The notes: generated by a model from the sequence alone, not told the origin. DNA of 64,000 bases from Ectopseudomonas khazarica (GCF_004521985.1 NZ_SBHZ01000022.1:18204-82203), one strand, 5' to 3'. Positions 9,081 to 19,143 are shown, counted from the first letter of the stretch. A program made the numbers and translations.

Positions 9081-10075
9081 GCGGCCACCTCGTTTCCATC
9101 ATCGTGCCGCTCGCGGAAGAACTCGCGAACGTGGGCGCACTGTGCGTCCGTACTGTCCAGACGGTTGAACTGGGCGCGAAACTCCCTGGCGCCCGGCAGG
9201 GTTGCCAGATACCAGCCGACATGCTTGCGGGCGATGCGTACGCCCATCAATTCGCCGTAGAAGGCGTGCAGTGCGGCCAGGTGTTCTAGCAGAATGCGTT
9301 CCACTTCGAGCAGACCGGGCGCCGGCAGGGTGCTGCCGGTACGCAGGTAATGCTCGATTTCACGAAAGATCCACGGCCGGCCCTGTGCGGCGCGACCGAT
9401 CAGTAGCGCGTCGGCGCCGGTGGCGTCGAGCACGGCCTTGGCTTTCTGTGGGGAGTCGATGTCGCCGTTGGCGAACACCGGGATGCTGACCGCCTGCTTG
9501 ATGGCGGCGATGGTCTCGTACTCGGCGTCGCCGGTGTACAGGTCGGCGCGGGTGCGACCGTGTACGGCCAGTGCGCTGATGCCGGCGTCCTCGGCGATCT
9601 TCGCCACGGTCACGCCGTTCTTGTTCTGTCGGTCCCAGCCGGTGCGGATCTTCAGGGTCACCGGCACGCTCACCGCGCCGACCACGGCATCGAGGATCTC
9701 GCGCACCAGCGGCTCGTCGCGCAACAGGGCGGAGCCGGCGGCCTTGTTGCAGACCTTCTTGGCCGGGCAGCCCATGTTGATATCGATGATCTGTGCGCCC
9801 AGCTCGACGTTCTTGCGCGCCGCTTCGGCGAGCATCTGCGGGTCGCCTCCGGCGATCTGCACCGAGCGTGGCTCGGGATCACCGGCGTGCAGCAGACGCA
9901 GACTGGACTTGCGGCTATTCCACAGGCGCACATCGCTGGTGACCATCTCCGACACCACCAGGCCGGCGCCGAGGTTGCGGCACAGCTGGCGGAACGGGCG
10001 ATCGGTGACACCGGCCATGGGGGCCAGGATCAACCGATTGGGCAATGTGTAGGGGCCAATACGTGGGGCCGACAT
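9077..10075 (-). CDS. dusB: tRNA-dihydrouridine synthase B
   Basis: FMN enzyme that reduces uridine to dihydrouridine in the tRNA D-loop. The 332-aa protein has the TIM-barrel start (MSAPRIGPYTLPNRLILAPM), the catalytic-Cys region NMGCPAKKVCNK, and the GRTRADLYTG and ANGDI motifs. ATG 10075 is preferred over an upstream in-frame start at 10111 because it gives the family N-terminus. First gene of the dusB-fis operon; the promoter should lie in 10112-10304. Confidence 0.95.
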   Translation of the reverse strand: MSAPRIGPYTLPNRLILAPMAGVTDRPFRQLCRNLGAGLVVSEMVTSDVRLWNSRKSSLRLLHAGDPEPRSVQIAGGDPQMLAEAARKNVELGAQIIDINMGCPAKKVCNKAAGSALLRDEPLVREILDAVVGAVSVPVTLKIRTGWDRQNKNGVTVAKIAEDAGISALAVHGRTRADLYTGDAEYETIAAIKQAVSIPVFANGDIDSPQKAKAVLDATGADALLIGRAAQGRPWIFREIEHYLRTGSTLPAPGLLEVERILLEHLAALHAFYGELMGVRIARKHVGWYLATLPGAREFRAQFNRLDSTDAQCAHVREFFRERHDDGNEVAA

Positions 10076-10304
10076 GGGGCGTCCCTGCTTGTTGGTTCGC
10101 AGTTGAGACAAAGGGCGATCAACACCTGCCCTCCACTGTGTCCTCAGGGGAAACGATGGTGGGTCGGTGCTCGCGAAAGGGTGGGCATGATACCCGCTCT
10201 GGGTGACCGGATAAAGGCTGTTTTGAACAAATTCTGAACAGCTATGGGCTTATCGCCAGTAGTTAGATGGACGGCCTGCGACCACAGGCCGCGTGGCCTC
10301 CAGG

Positions 10305-11546
10305 CTATTCCGGGGAGTGGAAGCTGAGGCTGTAGTTCACCGCGCGGGTGCCCGGGTCGAGGATGTCCAGCGAGATGTGAATGGGCGTCTGCGGCGGCAT
10401 TTCGCTCTGCCCGGCGAGCTCGCCGGCGAGGTATTCGCTGGGTTTGAAGCGACGACTGGCGACCAGTTGTCCGCCGAGGTCGGCGAAGCGCATTTCCAGC
10501 AGCGGAAAGGGCTGGGCGAAGGGCGCGCGGTTGTAGAGGATGGCGTCGACGATCAGTGCGCCGGAGAACTCCGGGTGGCTGCGCACCACCAGGTTGCTGC
10601 TGCGGATCTGGCTGATGTCGACCTTCGACGGCAGCTCGCAGCCGATGTTCGGGCAGAGCTGTTCGAACCAGGGGCGATAGCGATCCTGACGCGCCAGTTC
10701 GTCGAAGTTGTAGGCGGCGTACTGCGCCAGCAGCCCAGCTGCGGCCAGCAGGTTGAGCAGGCCCCAGCCGAACAGGCGGCCCCAGGCCGTCTCCTTCTGC
10801 TGCTGCCAGTCGAGTTGCAGCGGTTCGTCGTCGAGGTCGAACAGGCGTTCCTCGCGCAGTGCAGGCTCGCTGCGTGCGGCGTCGTCGGGCTCGGGCTCGG
10901 GCTCGTCGTGAGGCTGGTCGTCCTCCGCATCCGCCGCGTCCAGTGCGCCGATGCGAGGCTCTTGCGGCTGCTCGCGTTCGACGGCACTCGCGGCTGGCGA
11001 GGCCGCTGCGAGCGGCTCGTCGCTCTGGCGCGGCGCAGGCTCGGGGGCGTTCGTCGGCTCCAGCTCGAAGCTGTCGCGCTTTACCTGTTCGTCACGCAGC
11101 AGTGCTTCGGCCCAGGCCTCGTCATGCACATCGTCGTCGTCCTGTGCCGTGGCGCTGCCGAAGCTCTCGCTGTAGCGCGGCGCGCGCTCCAGGGCGAGGA
11201 ACTGCTGCGACAGCTGCTGCTCCTGCTCTTCCAGCTTGGCCAGCTCCTCGTCCAGGTCGAGGCTGTCCAGGTCGAGGTCGTCATGAATCCACAGGGTCTC
11301 GTCGACGGCCTTCGCCGCAGGTGCCTTGGGGCTGCCTGGCGGCTGCGGCTTGCTGGCGGGGGCGCTGACCGGCTTGACGCTGGTCGCCGCTGCCGCACTG
11401 CGCGGGCCGAACAGTTGCTCGGCGGCGTTGAACACGTGCAGGCAGGCACCGCAGCGGACTGCGCCATGGGCCGCAGCCAGCTGCGCCTGGCTGACGCGGA
11501 AGCTGGTGCGGCAATTGGGGCACTGGGTGACGTGGCTTTCGCTCAT
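10305..11546 (-). CDS. Zinc-ribbon/DUF3426 membrane protein
   Basis: A 413-aa protein. Residues 1-45 hold an MJ0042-type zinc ribbon (CPNC near residue 9 and CGAC near 33). A long acidic, Gln/Asp/Glu-rich linker follows, then one membrane helix at about 245-270 (LFGWGLLNLLAAAGLLAQ) and a C-terminal DUF3426 domain on the far side of the membrane. The function of this family is not known to me. It is always found beside prmA in pseudomonads, as here, with a 53-base gap, so co-transcription is likely. Confidence 0.85.
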   Translation of the reverse strand: MSESHVTQCPNCRTSFRVSQAQLAAAHGAVRCGACLHVFNAAEQLFGPRSAAAATSVKPVSAPASKPQPPGSPKAPAAKAVDETLWIHDDLDLDSLDLDEELAKLEEQEQQLSQQFLALERAPRYSESFGSATAQDDDDVHDEAWAEALLRDEQVKRDSFELEPTNAPEPAPRQSDEPLAAASPAASAVEREQPQEPRIGALDAADAEDDQPHDEPEPEPDDAARSEPALREERLFDLDDEPLQLDWQQQKETAWGRLFGWGLLNLLAAAGLLAQYAAYNFDELARQDRYRPWFEQLCPNIGCELPSKVDISQIRSSNLVVRSHPEFSGALIVDAILYNRAPFAQPFPLLEMRFADLGGQLVASRRFKPSEYLAGELAGQSEMPPQTPIHISLDILDPGTRAVNYSLSFHSPE

Positions 11547-11599
11547 GCGCGGGTCCGGGAAAACGAGGCGGCTAGTCTAACGCAACGGCTATGTGCGGT

Positions 11600-12478
11600 T
11601 CAGCGCTTGACGCCGCTGATGCGCACCCAGCCATCCTTGACGGCCGTCGGGTCGAGGTCGAACGCCTCTGCGTAGGCGGCACGGACTTCCTCGGCCTGCT
11701 CGGCGAGAATGCCCGACAGTGCCAGGCGTCCACCGCCCCTGACCAGGCTGGTGATCTGCGCGGCCAGGGCTACCAGCGGGCCGGCGAGAATGTTGGCGAC
11801 CACCACATCGGCTTGTTGCTGGGGCATGTCCGCAGGCAGGTAGACCGGGAAGCGCGCCGGGTCGATGCCATTGCGCGAAGCGTTGTCGCGCGAGGCTTCC
11901 AGCGCCTGCGGGTCGATATCGGTACCGACCGCCTGTGGTGCGCCGAGCAGCAGGGCGGCGATGGCGAGAATGCCCGAGCCGCAGCCGAAGTCGATCACGC
12001 TGCAGCCTTCGAGCTGCTGGCCGTCGAGCCATTCCAGGCACAGGGCGGTGGTGGGGTGGGTACCGGTGCCGAAGGCCAGGCCCGGATCGAGCAGCAGGTT
12101 CACGGCTTGCGGCTCCGGCGCGGCGTGCCAGCTGGGGACGATCCACAGGCGCCGGCCGAAACGCATGGGCTGGAAGTTGTCCATCCAGCTGCGCTCCCAG
12201 TCCTGGTCCTCGATGCGCTCGACCTGGTGCTCGGGCAGTGCGCCGCCGCACAGCAGCTGCAGGTGGGCGAGCAGCGCGGTTTCATCGGTGTCGGCTTCGA
12301 ACAGCGCCAGCAGGTGGGTATGCGACCACAGCGGCGTGGTGCCCAGGTCCGGTTCGAAGATCGGCTGGTCTTCGGCATCCATGAAGGTCACCGACACGGC
12401 GCCCACTTCCAGCAGGGCATCTTCGTAGGTTTCCGCCTGCTCGGGGGTGATGGCGAGACGGACTTGTAACCAGGGCAT
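11600..12478 (-). CDS. prmA: Ribosomal protein L11 methyltransferase
   Basis: SAM-dependent methylation of lysines and the N-terminus of ribosomal protein L11. The protein is 292 aa; the N-terminal substrate-recruiting domain begins MPWLQVRLAI, followed by the Rossmann methyltransferase domain with FGTGTHPTT and DFGCGSGILAIAALLLGA. ATG 12478 gives the usual N-terminus; an alternative start four codons earlier exists. It follows accC on the same strand, separated by a hairpin terminator. Confidence 0.95.
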   Translation of the reverse strand: MPWLQVRLAITPEQAETYEDALLEVGAVSVTFMDAEDQPIFEPDLGTTPLWSHTHLLALFEADTDETALLAHLQLLCGGALPEHQVERIEDQDWERSWMDNFQPMRFGRRLWIVPSWHAAPEPQAVNLLLDPGLAFGTGTHPTTALCLEWLDGQQLEGCSVIDFGCGSGILAIAALLLGAPQAVGTDIDPQALEASRDNASRNGIDPARFPVYLPADMPQQQADVVVANILAGPLVALAAQITSLVRGGGRLALSGILAEQAEEVRAAYAEAFDLDPTAVKDGWVRISGVKR

Positions 12479-12559
12479 GGAAAACCTCATGAACGGGGCG
12501 CGTTTGGCCGCGCAGCTTACTTGAACGGACGGCCGGCTTGCCAGCGTGCCCGCCGAAAC

Positions 12560-12590
12560 GACAAGGGCCGCCCGTGGGCAGCCCTTGTTG
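12560..12590 (-). terminator. Hairpin terminator after accBC
   Basis: On the minus strand ACAAGGGC and GCCCTTGT flank a short GC-rich centre just after the accC stop. Only a weak T-rich tail (TCGTTTC) follows, so termination efficiency is uncertain. Confidence 0.55.
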
Positions 12591-12605
12591 CAACGCGTAT
12601 CAGGC

Positions 12606-13961
12606 TCAGTGCCTGTCCATACCCAGTTTCTTTTCCAGGTAGTGGATGTTCACGCCGCCTTTGACGAAACCCTTGTCGCGGGTCAGGTCGCGGTGCAGCG
12701 GCACGTTGGTCTTGATGCCGTCGACGACGATCTCGTCCAGGGCATTGCGCATGCGCGCCATGGCCTCGTCGCGATCCTTGCCGAAGGTGATCAGCTTGCC
12801 GATCAGCGAGTCGTAGTGCGGCGGTACGCTGTAGCCACTGTACAGGTGCGAGTCGACACGAACGCCGTTACCGCCCGGGGCATGGAAATGCTTGACCTTG
12901 CCGGGGCTGGGCATGAAGTTGTCCGGGTCTTCGGCGTTGATCCGGCACTCGACCGAGTGACCGAGGATCTTCACGTCTTCCTGCTTGATCGACAGCTTGT
13001 TGCCGGCGGCGATGCTGAGCATCTCCTTGACGATGTCGATGCCGGTGACCATCTCGGTGACCGGGTGCTCCACCTGAACACGGGTGTTCATCTCGATGAA
13101 GTAGAAACGGCCATCTTCGTAGAGGAACTCGAAGGTGCCGGCGCCACGGTAGCCGATCTCGACGCAGGCATCGACGCAGCGCTTGAGTACTTCGGCGCGG
13201 GCCTTCTCGTCGATCAGCGGGGCCGGGGCCTCTTCGATCACCTTCTGGTGGCGACGCTGCAGCGAGCAGTCACGGTCGTACAGGTGAATGGCGTTGCCCT
13301 GGCCGTCGGACAGCACCTGGACTTCGACGTGGCGCGGGTTGCCGAGGAATTTTTCCAGATAGACCATCGGGTTGCCGAACGCGGCACCGGCTTCGGTGCG
13401 GGTCAGCTTGGCCGACTTGATCAGGTCTTCTTCCTTGTGCACCACGCGCATGCCGCGACCACCACCGCCACCGGCGGCCTTGATGATCACCGGGTAGCCC
13501 ACTTCACGGGCGATGCGCAGGGCTTCTTCCTCGTCTTCCGGCAGCGGGCCGTCGGAGCCGGGTACCACCGGTACGCCGGACTTGATCATGGCGTCCTTGG
13601 CCGACACCTTGTCGCCCATCAGGCGGATCACGTCGGCTTTCGGGCCGATGAAGGCGAAGCCGGAGTTCTCCACCTGTTCGGCGAAGTCGGCGTTCTCGGC
13701 GAGGAAGCCGTAACCCGGGTGGATGGCAGTGGCGCCGGTGACTTCAGCCGCGCTGATGATCGCCGGGATGTGCAGGTAGGACTGTGCGCCGGGTGCCGGA
13801 CCAATGCAGACGGACTCGTCGGCCAGGCCCAGGTGCATCAGTTCGCGGTCGGCGGTGGAGTGCACGGCCACCGTCTTGATCCCCAGTTCCTTGCAGGCGC
13901 GCAGGATGCGCAGGGCGATTTCGCCACGGTTGGCGATAAGGACTTTTTCCAGCTTCTGCAT
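12606..13961 (-). CDS. accC: Biotin carboxylase, acetyl-CoA carboxylase subunit
   Basis: ATP-dependent carboxylation of the biotin carried by AccB, the first half of malonyl-CoA formation for fatty-acid synthesis. The protein is 451 aa with ATP-grasp motifs: the glycine-rich KAAGGGGGRGMRVV loop, EFLYEDGRFYFIEMNTRVQV, and the C-terminal MRNALDEIVVDGIKTN. The start at 13961 yields MQKLEKVLIANRGE; an upstream ATG at 13982 would overlap accB. Lies 17 bases after accB, in one operon. Confidence 0.97.
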   Translation of the reverse strand: MQKLEKVLIANRGEIALRILRACKELGIKTVAVHSTADRELMHLGLADESVCIGPAPGAQSYLHIPAIISAAEVTGATAIHPGYGFLAENADFAEQVENSGFAFIGPKADVIRLMGDKVSAKDAMIKSGVPVVPGSDGPLPEDEEEALRIAREVGYPVIIKAAGGGGGRGMRVVHKEEDLIKSAKLTRTEAGAAFGNPMVYLEKFLGNPRHVEVQVLSDGQGNAIHLYDRDCSLQRRHQKVIEEAPAPLIDEKARAEVLKRCVDACVEIGYRGAGTFEFLYEDGRFYFIEMNTRVQVEHPVTEMVTGIDIVKEMLSIAAGNKLSIKQEDVKILGHSVECRINAEDPDNFMPSPGKVKHFHAPGGNGVRVDSHLYSGYSVPPHYDSLIGKLITFGKDRDEAMARMRNALDEIVVDGIKTNVPLHRDLTRDKGFVKGGVNIHYLEKKLGMDRH

Positions 13962-13978
13962 TGCAGGCTCCCCGTGCA

Positions 13979-14443
13979 TCAAACGATGGTGAACAGGGGC
14001 TGGTCGTACTCAACCGGCTGGCCGTTTTCCACCAGGATGGACTCGATCACGCCGCTGGCTTCGGCCTCGATGTGGTTCATCATCTTCATCGCTTCGACGA
14101 TGCACAGGATGTCGCCTTTCTTCACGCTCTGGCCCACTTCGACGAAGTTGCCCGAGGTCGGCGAAGCGGCGCGGTAGAAGGTACCGACCATCGGCGAACG
14201 GGCGACGGTGCCGTTCAGCTTCGGTGCGGCAGCCGGGGCGGCTTCAGCGCTGGCGGCCGGAGCCGGGGCGGCAACCGGAGCAGCGGCCGGGGCCGGTGCA
14301 TAGATGGGCTGCGCGGCGTAGGCCGGCTGCTTGTTGCTGTGACGGCTGATGCGTACGGACTCTTCGCCCTCTTTGATCTCCAGCTCGTCGATACCGGACT
14401 CTTCCAGCAGCTCGATCAGTTTCTTGACTTTACGGATATCCAT
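13979..14443 (-). CDS. accB: Biotin carboxyl carrier protein
   Basis: Carries the covalently bound biotin that shuttles CO2 between AccC and carboxyltransferase. The protein is 154 aa: N-terminal helical segment (MDIRKVKKLIELLEESGIDE), an Ala/Pro-rich flexible linker (~45-75), then the biotinyl domain with the biotinylated Lys in VEAMKMMNHIEAE. Operon order aroQ-accB-accC is the usual pseudomonad arrangement. Confidence 0.97.
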   Translation of the reverse strand: MDIRKVKKLIELLEESGIDELEIKEGEESVRISRHSNKQPAYAAQPIYAPAPAAAPVAAPAPAASAEAAPAAAPKLNGTVARSPMVGTFYRAASPTSGNFVEVGQSVKKGDILCIVEAMKMMNHIEAEASGVIESILVENGQPVEYDQPLFTIV

Positions 14444-14493
14444 GAAGGTTCAACTCCCAGAGGTGAGGTAGGACTTGTCTACCGAGCGTCGCG

Positions 14494-14940
14494 TCAGGCG
14501 CGCTCGGCCAGTTGTTCGAGTGCCGCTTCCAGGGCCAGCCGATAACCGCTGGCGCCAAGGCCGCAGATCACCCCTACTGCAACGTCGGAAAAATAGGAGT
14601 GATGGCGGAATGGTTCACGCTTGTGCACGTTGGACAGGTGCACTTCGATGAATGGGATGCTCACTGCCAGCAACGCGTCACGTAATGCGACACTCGTATG
14701 GGTAAAAGCGGCAGGATTGATCAGGATAAAGTCGACGCCTTCACCCTTTGCGGCGTGAATGCGGTCGATCAGTTCGTACTCGGCATTGCTTTGCAGGTAC
14801 ATCAGGTGGTGGCCGGCTTCGCGGGCGCGCAGCTCCAGGTCCTGATTGATCTCGGCCAGCGTGGTGGCGCCGTATTTGTCTGGCTCACGGGTACCCAGCA
14901 GATTCAGGTTGGGGCCGTGAAGTACCAGTAGAGTGGCCAT
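14494..14940 (-). CDS. aroQ: Type II 3-dehydroquinate dehydratase
   Basis: Converts 3-dehydroquinate to 3-dehydroshikimate in aromatic amino-acid synthesis. The 148-aa protein has the type II signature: LVLHGPNLNLLGTREPDKYG, the conserved ILINPAAFTHTSVALRDAL and IEVHLSNVHKREPFRHHSYF. Lies 50 bases before accB, so probably first gene of the aroQ-accB-accC operon; its promoter should be in 14941-15115. Confidence 0.96.
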   Translation of the reverse strand: MATLLVLHGPNLNLLGTREPDKYGATTLAEINQDLELRAREAGHHLMYLQSNAEYELIDRIHAAKGEGVDFILINPAAFTHTSVALRDALLAVSIPFIEVHLSNVHKREPFRHHSYFSDVAVGVICGLGASGYRLALEAALEQLAERA

Positions 14941-15115
14941 GGACGCGTTCCTTGTTGTTCGGGCTGCGCAGGACTATGCCGCAGCCGTGCGATGTCAGCA
15001 ATAGTCGACACGATGCCTGCCGTTTGCGGCAAGAATATGACTATAGCAGCTGGTCTGGTCGCTATCGGATCGTTGCGCTGCCCCTGTGAGGTCGCAATGT
15101 CCGCGGTGTGGCTGG

Positions 15116-16891
15116 TCAGCGGCTGCTGCGTGCCGCGGCTCGATCCAGGCGCACGCCGAAGGTGGCGGCGTCGACTTCACCTACGACACGCAGATCGAGC
15201 AGTTCGTCACCCCGGGCGGAGAACAGCTGGATCGCGGGCGGCCCGAACAGCTGGTAGCGATCCAGCAGGGCGCGCTGCGCGGCGCTGCTTTCGGTGATGT
15301 CGAAGCGTATCAGTCTCCAGCCGGCCAGCTTGCTGCCCACTTCGGCATTGCCGAACACTTCGCGTTCGATCACCTTGCAGCTGATGCACCAGTCGGCGTA
15401 CCAGTCCAGCAGCAGCGGTTGCCCGGCGGCCTTGGCCTCGGCCAGCGCAGCGTCCAGCTCAGCAGGGCTGCTCAGGGTCTGCCAGGCACCGCTCTTGGAG
15501 CTGCCCTGGCTGGCAGTGGCCGATAGCTGGCCGAGCGGCTTGAGCGGATCGCTCGTGCCCTGCAGGGCACCGACCCAGGCGGCCAGGGCGTAGACCAGCA
15601 GGGCCAGGCCGACGATCTGGCCGAGTTTCTGCCGGTGCGTCTTCGGGCCGAACTCCAGCGCGCCGAGGAACACCGCCACGCCGCCGGCCAGCAGGCCCCA
15701 CAGCGCCAGGCTGAGGCTGCCCGGCAGCACGCGTTCGAGCAGCCAGACGGACACGGCCAGGAGCATCACGCCGAAGGCGTTGCGCACGGTGACCAGCCAC
15801 GGGCCGGACTTCGGCAGCAGGGCGCCGCCGCCCGCGCCGAACAGCACCAGCGGCGTGCCCATGCCCAGGCCCAGGGCGAACAGTTGCAGGCCGCCACCGA
15901 CGGCATCGCCGGTGCTGCTGATATAGAGCAGCAGGGCGGTCAGGGGCGCGGTGATGCAGGGCGACACGATCAGGCTCGACAGCACGCCCAGGGTCGCGGC
16001 ACCGGCGATGGTGCCGCCGCGGGTCTGGCTGGCGCGCTGGTCGAGGCGGTCGCGTATGAAGGCCGGCAGGCGCAGTTCGAAGACGCCGAACATCGCCATG
16101 GCGAACAGGCCGAAGAAGGCGGCGAAGGGTACCAGCACCCAGGGCGACTGCAGCATGGCCTGCAGGTTGAGACCAGCGCCGAACAGCCCCATCAGCGCAC
16201 CGAGCACGGCATAGCAGGCCGCCATCGGCAGCACGTAGGCGAGCGACAGGATCAGCCCGCGGGCATTGCTCGGGCGACCGCGCAGCACCACGCCGGAGAG
16301 AATCGGCAGCATGGGCAGCACGCAGGGGGTGAAGGTCAGGCCCAGCCCGGCGAGGAAGAACAGCGCCAGATCTTTCCAGGTCCACTCGCTCTGCTGCAGG
16401 TCGGCGACGCTGGCGGGCATCTCGCCGATTTCGATGTACTCGGTCTCGGGCGGGTAGCACAGGCCCTTGTCGGCACAGCCCTGGTAGCCCACCTGCAGGC
16501 GCAGCGGGCGGTTGTCCGGGTTGTCCAGCGGCAGGCGCACGTCGAGCACGCCGTAGTACACCTCGACATCGCCGAAGAACTCGTCGTGCTTGGCCTTGCC
16601 GGCAGGCAGTTGCGCCTCGCCGAGGTCGAAGCCGGCCGGCTCCACGCTGAAATTCAGGCGGTGGCGGTACAGGTAGTAGCCCTCGGCCGCGACGAAACGC
16701 AGGGTCACGCTCTGCGCATCGCTGCTCACCAGGCTCAGCTTGAAGGCTTCCCGTACCGGCAGGAAATCGCTGCTGTTGTTCAGCGGGGCGCCAAGCGGCG
16801 ACGCGGCCGGGCGCTGGTCGAACAGGTTGGCGCTGGCCGGCAGGCTCAGGCACAGCAGGAGCAGGGGAAGGAGCAGACGACGCAGTGACAT
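15116..16891 (-). CDS. dsbD: Thiol:disulfide interchange protein DsbD
   Basis: Moves reducing power from cytoplasmic thioredoxin to the periplasm to keep DsbC/DsbG-type isomerases and cytochrome c maturation reduced. The 591-aa precursor has a signal peptide (MSLRRLLLPLLLLCLSLPASA), an N-terminal periplasmic domain with two redox Cys (GCADKGLCYPPE), an eight-helix membrane domain with the conserved LTFTPCVLPMLPIL Cys, and a C-terminal thioredoxin-like domain with WCISCK. ATG 16891 precedes the signal peptide; the earlier ATG adds 19 unlikely residues. Sometimes called dipZ in pseudomonads. Confidence 0.96.
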   Translation of the reverse strand: MSLRRLLLPLLLLCLSLPASANLFDQRPAASPLGAPLNNSSDFLPVREAFKLSLVSSDAQSVTLRFVAAEGYYLYRHRLNFSVEPAGFDLGEAQLPAGKAKHDEFFGDVEVYYGVLDVRLPLDNPDNRPLRLQVGYQGCADKGLCYPPETEYIEIGEMPASVADLQQSEWTWKDLALFFLAGLGLTFTPCVLPMLPILSGVVLRGRPSNARGLILSLAYVLPMAACYAVLGALMGLFGAGLNLQAMLQSPWVLVPFAAFFGLFAMAMFGVFELRLPAFIRDRLDQRASQTRGGTIAGAATLGVLSSLIVSPCITAPLTALLLYISSTGDAVGGGLQLFALGLGMGTPLVLFGAGGGALLPKSGPWLVTVRNAFGVMLLAVSVWLLERVLPGSLSLALWGLLAGGVAVFLGALEFGPKTHRQKLGQIVGLALLVYALAAWVGALQGTSDPLKPLGQLSATASQGSSKSGAWQTLSSPAELDAALAEAKAAGQPLLLDWYADWCISCKVIEREVFGNAEVGSKLAGWRLIRFDITESSAAQRALLDRYQLFGPPAIQLFSARGDELLDLRVVGEVDAATFGVRLDRAAARSSR

Positions 16892-17044
16892 CGGGCGACT
16901 ATCTCGGCGGAAGGTGGCGGCATGATACCGGAAAGCGCCCATGCACATTTCGCCAGCTGAACGGACTGCCGATCTGCTCGGATGAGCGTCGCTTGGATCG
17001 GCGGCCGCGCGCCGAGTTCCAGGCCTGCGCCGGTATGCCGCAGG

Positions 17045-19009
17045 TCAGACGCGAAACGCCTGCACGGCCTCGTGCAGTTGGCCGCCCAGCTGCATCAGCT
17101 GCTCTCCCTGGTCACGCCCCTGGCCGATGCGCTGCAGGTTGTCGTCGCCCAGCTGGTGGATGCGCTCACCGTGTTCGCGGATCTCGCCGACCGAGTCGCT
17201 CTGCTGGGCGGTGGCCTCGGCAATGCGTTCGGCCATGCTGGCGATGGTGCGGATCGCGCTGACGATCTCGTCGAGCGCGCCGTCGGCGGCCTCGGCCTTG
17301 CCTGCGGTCTGTTCGGCGTGCTCGACCTGGGCGCGCATGGCCTGCACCGACTGGTGCGCCGCCTGCTGCAGACGCCCGATCACGTCCTGGATCTCGGCGG
17401 TGGCACTGCCGGTGCGTTGCGACAGCGAGCGGACTTCGTCGGCGACCACGGCGAAACCTCGCCCGGCCTCGCCGGCCCGCGCCGCCTCGATGGCGGCGTT
17501 GAGGGCGAGCAGGTTGGTCTGTTCGGCGATGCCGCGAATCACCGTCAGCACGCTGCCGATGGTGGCGGTTTCATCGGCCAGGCGCTCGATGGCCTGGGCG
17601 TTGCCCTGAACTTCCGTCACCAGGGCGTGCAGGCCCTCCAGGCTCTGGCCGATGACCTGCTGGCCCTGGACCAGGGCGCGGTCGGCGTCGCGGCTGGCGT
17701 CCGCCGTCTGGCTGGCGTCCTGCGCCACCTGGCCGATGGTCGCCTCCAGCTCGCCCAGGGCGTCACGAATCAGGGCCGTGTCGCCGGCCTGGCGCTCGGC
17801 GCCGCTGTGCAGGCCGCCACTGAGCTCGGCCAGGGTGCGGCTGGAGCCGGCAACCTGTTCGGCATGGCCGCGAATGCTGGCGACCAGCTCCACCAGGTAG
17901 CGGCGCAGGTGGTTGAGCGAATCCTCGATATCGCTCAGCTCGCGGGTGCGCGAGTTGATGGTGATGGCCTCGGCGAAGTCGCCATGGGCCCACTTCGACA
18001 GCGCCGGGACCAGGTGCCCGAGGACCCGTGACAGGCGGCGCTGGATACGGTCGATGACCAGGGCGATGAGCAGGATCAGGCCGATCATCAGGCCCTGGAT
18101 CAGGCGCACCTCGCCCTGGATGCGTGCGTATTCGGCTCTGACCAGCGGTTCCAGCCCGGCCAGCGCCTGCTGCACCTGGGTCACGCGTTCGCTGGTGGTC
18201 TGGGCCAGTTGCTGGCGTTGCTCGACCAGTTCGCGTGTGCGTTGCAGTTCATTGGGGTAGCGGCGCACCAGCGTGCTCAGCTCGCGCTTGAGGTCGATGC
18301 CCCGGTCCTGCGCCTGCTGTTCCTGCTGGCCTTCGTCCAGGCCGAGCAGGGCGGCGAAGCCGATGCTGGCTGAGCTGTCGGTTTCCTGCACGCCGAGCAG
18401 CGGCAGGGCGTCCAGCGCCGAGACCTGCTGGCCGAGCGCCTTGAGCTCGCGCTCGACATCGCCCAGCAGCTCGCTGCGCCCCTGGCTGATGAAGCGCTCG
18501 CGTGCATGCACCAGTTTCAGCAGGCGTGAACCCGCCTCCCGCAGGGGCTTGCGGTAGGCGCTGGCGGCTGGCGTGTCGGCGCTATCGGCGTACTGGGTCA
18601 GTTGTTCCATCGCCGCGAGCATTTCCCGTTCTGCCTGCAGCAGCAGGCCCTGTGGGTCGCCCGCCAGCTTGCCGGCGGCCAGCAGCTGGTTGCCGCTGAA
18701 TTCGCGGAGCTGTTCGAGGCTGGGGCGCAGTTCGTCGGCCAGTTGCGGCGGAAGCTGGTCGAGCGCCTGCTTGAACGCGTCGATGGCCTGGGTCGCGGTG
18801 CTGTGCTGCACGGCGTTGCCGCTGGCCAGGTAGGCCTGGATGTTGTCGGCGACCTCGCGCTGGAACTGCTGCGACAGCGTCAGGTAGCGCTCCATCAGCT
18901 GGACCGGTTGCTGCAGGGCGCGTTGCGACCACCAGAGGGTAGCTGCCAGGGCTACGCAGACGGTGACCAGCAGCAGGGTGTTGAGGTTGGTGAGCAGCTT
19001 GAGGCGCAT
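17045..19009 (-). CDS. Methyl-accepting chemotaxis protein, CtpL-like
   Basis: A 654-aa chemoreceptor. First membrane helix at ~7-25; a long, almost wholly helical periplasmic domain (~26-300) with no Cache fold; second helix at ~303-322; a HAMP region; and a signalling domain with the conserved hairpin tip EQTNLLALNAAIEAARAGEA. The position between dsbD and gcbA equals that of P. aeruginosa ctpL (PA4844), reported to mediate taxis at low phosphate. The ligand here is inferred only. It has no neighbouring che genes, so it would feed a chemotaxis cluster elsewhere. Confidence 0.88.
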   Translation of the reverse strand: MRLKLLTNLNTLLLVTVCVALAATLWWSQRALQQPVQLMERYLTLSQQFQREVADNIQAYLASGNAVQHSTATQAIDAFKQALDQLPPQLADELRPSLEQLREFSGNQLLAAGKLAGDPQGLLLQAEREMLAAMEQLTQYADSADTPAASAYRKPLREAGSRLLKLVHARERFISQGRSELLGDVERELKALGQQVSALDALPLLGVQETDSSASIGFAALLGLDEGQQEQQAQDRGIDLKRELSTLVRRYPNELQRTRELVEQRQQLAQTTSERVTQVQQALAGLEPLVRAEYARIQGEVRLIQGLMIGLILLIALVIDRIQRRLSRVLGHLVPALSKWAHGDFAEAITINSRTRELSDIEDSLNHLRRYLVELVASIRGHAEQVAGSSRTLAELSGGLHSGAERQAGDTALIRDALGELEATIGQVAQDASQTADASRDADRALVQGQQVIGQSLEGLHALVTEVQGNAQAIERLADETATIGSVLTVIRGIAEQTNLLALNAAIEAARAGEAGRGFAVVADEVRSLSQRTGSATAEIQDVIGRLQQAAHQSVQAMRAQVEHAEQTAGKAEAADGALDEIVSAIRTIASMAERIAEATAQQSDSVGEIREHGERIHQLGDDNLQRIGQGRDQGEQLMQLGGQLHEAVQAFRV

Positions 19010-19143
19010 GGCGGGCTCGAACGAAGACTGAACGATGCCTGCGAGGTTATTGCGATTTGGTTACAGCCTGATGACGGCGTGCGCTGCGTCACGTTTTCCG
19101 CCTGTCCATCTGCCGCCGTCGATGGGCCGCACGGTCGAGCGTT

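Noticed and set aside
10271..10290. CGGCCTG/CAGGCCG hairpin downstream of dusB promoter region as a terminator
   Set aside because: Stem is good but no T tract follows on either strand, so it was not listed as a terminator.
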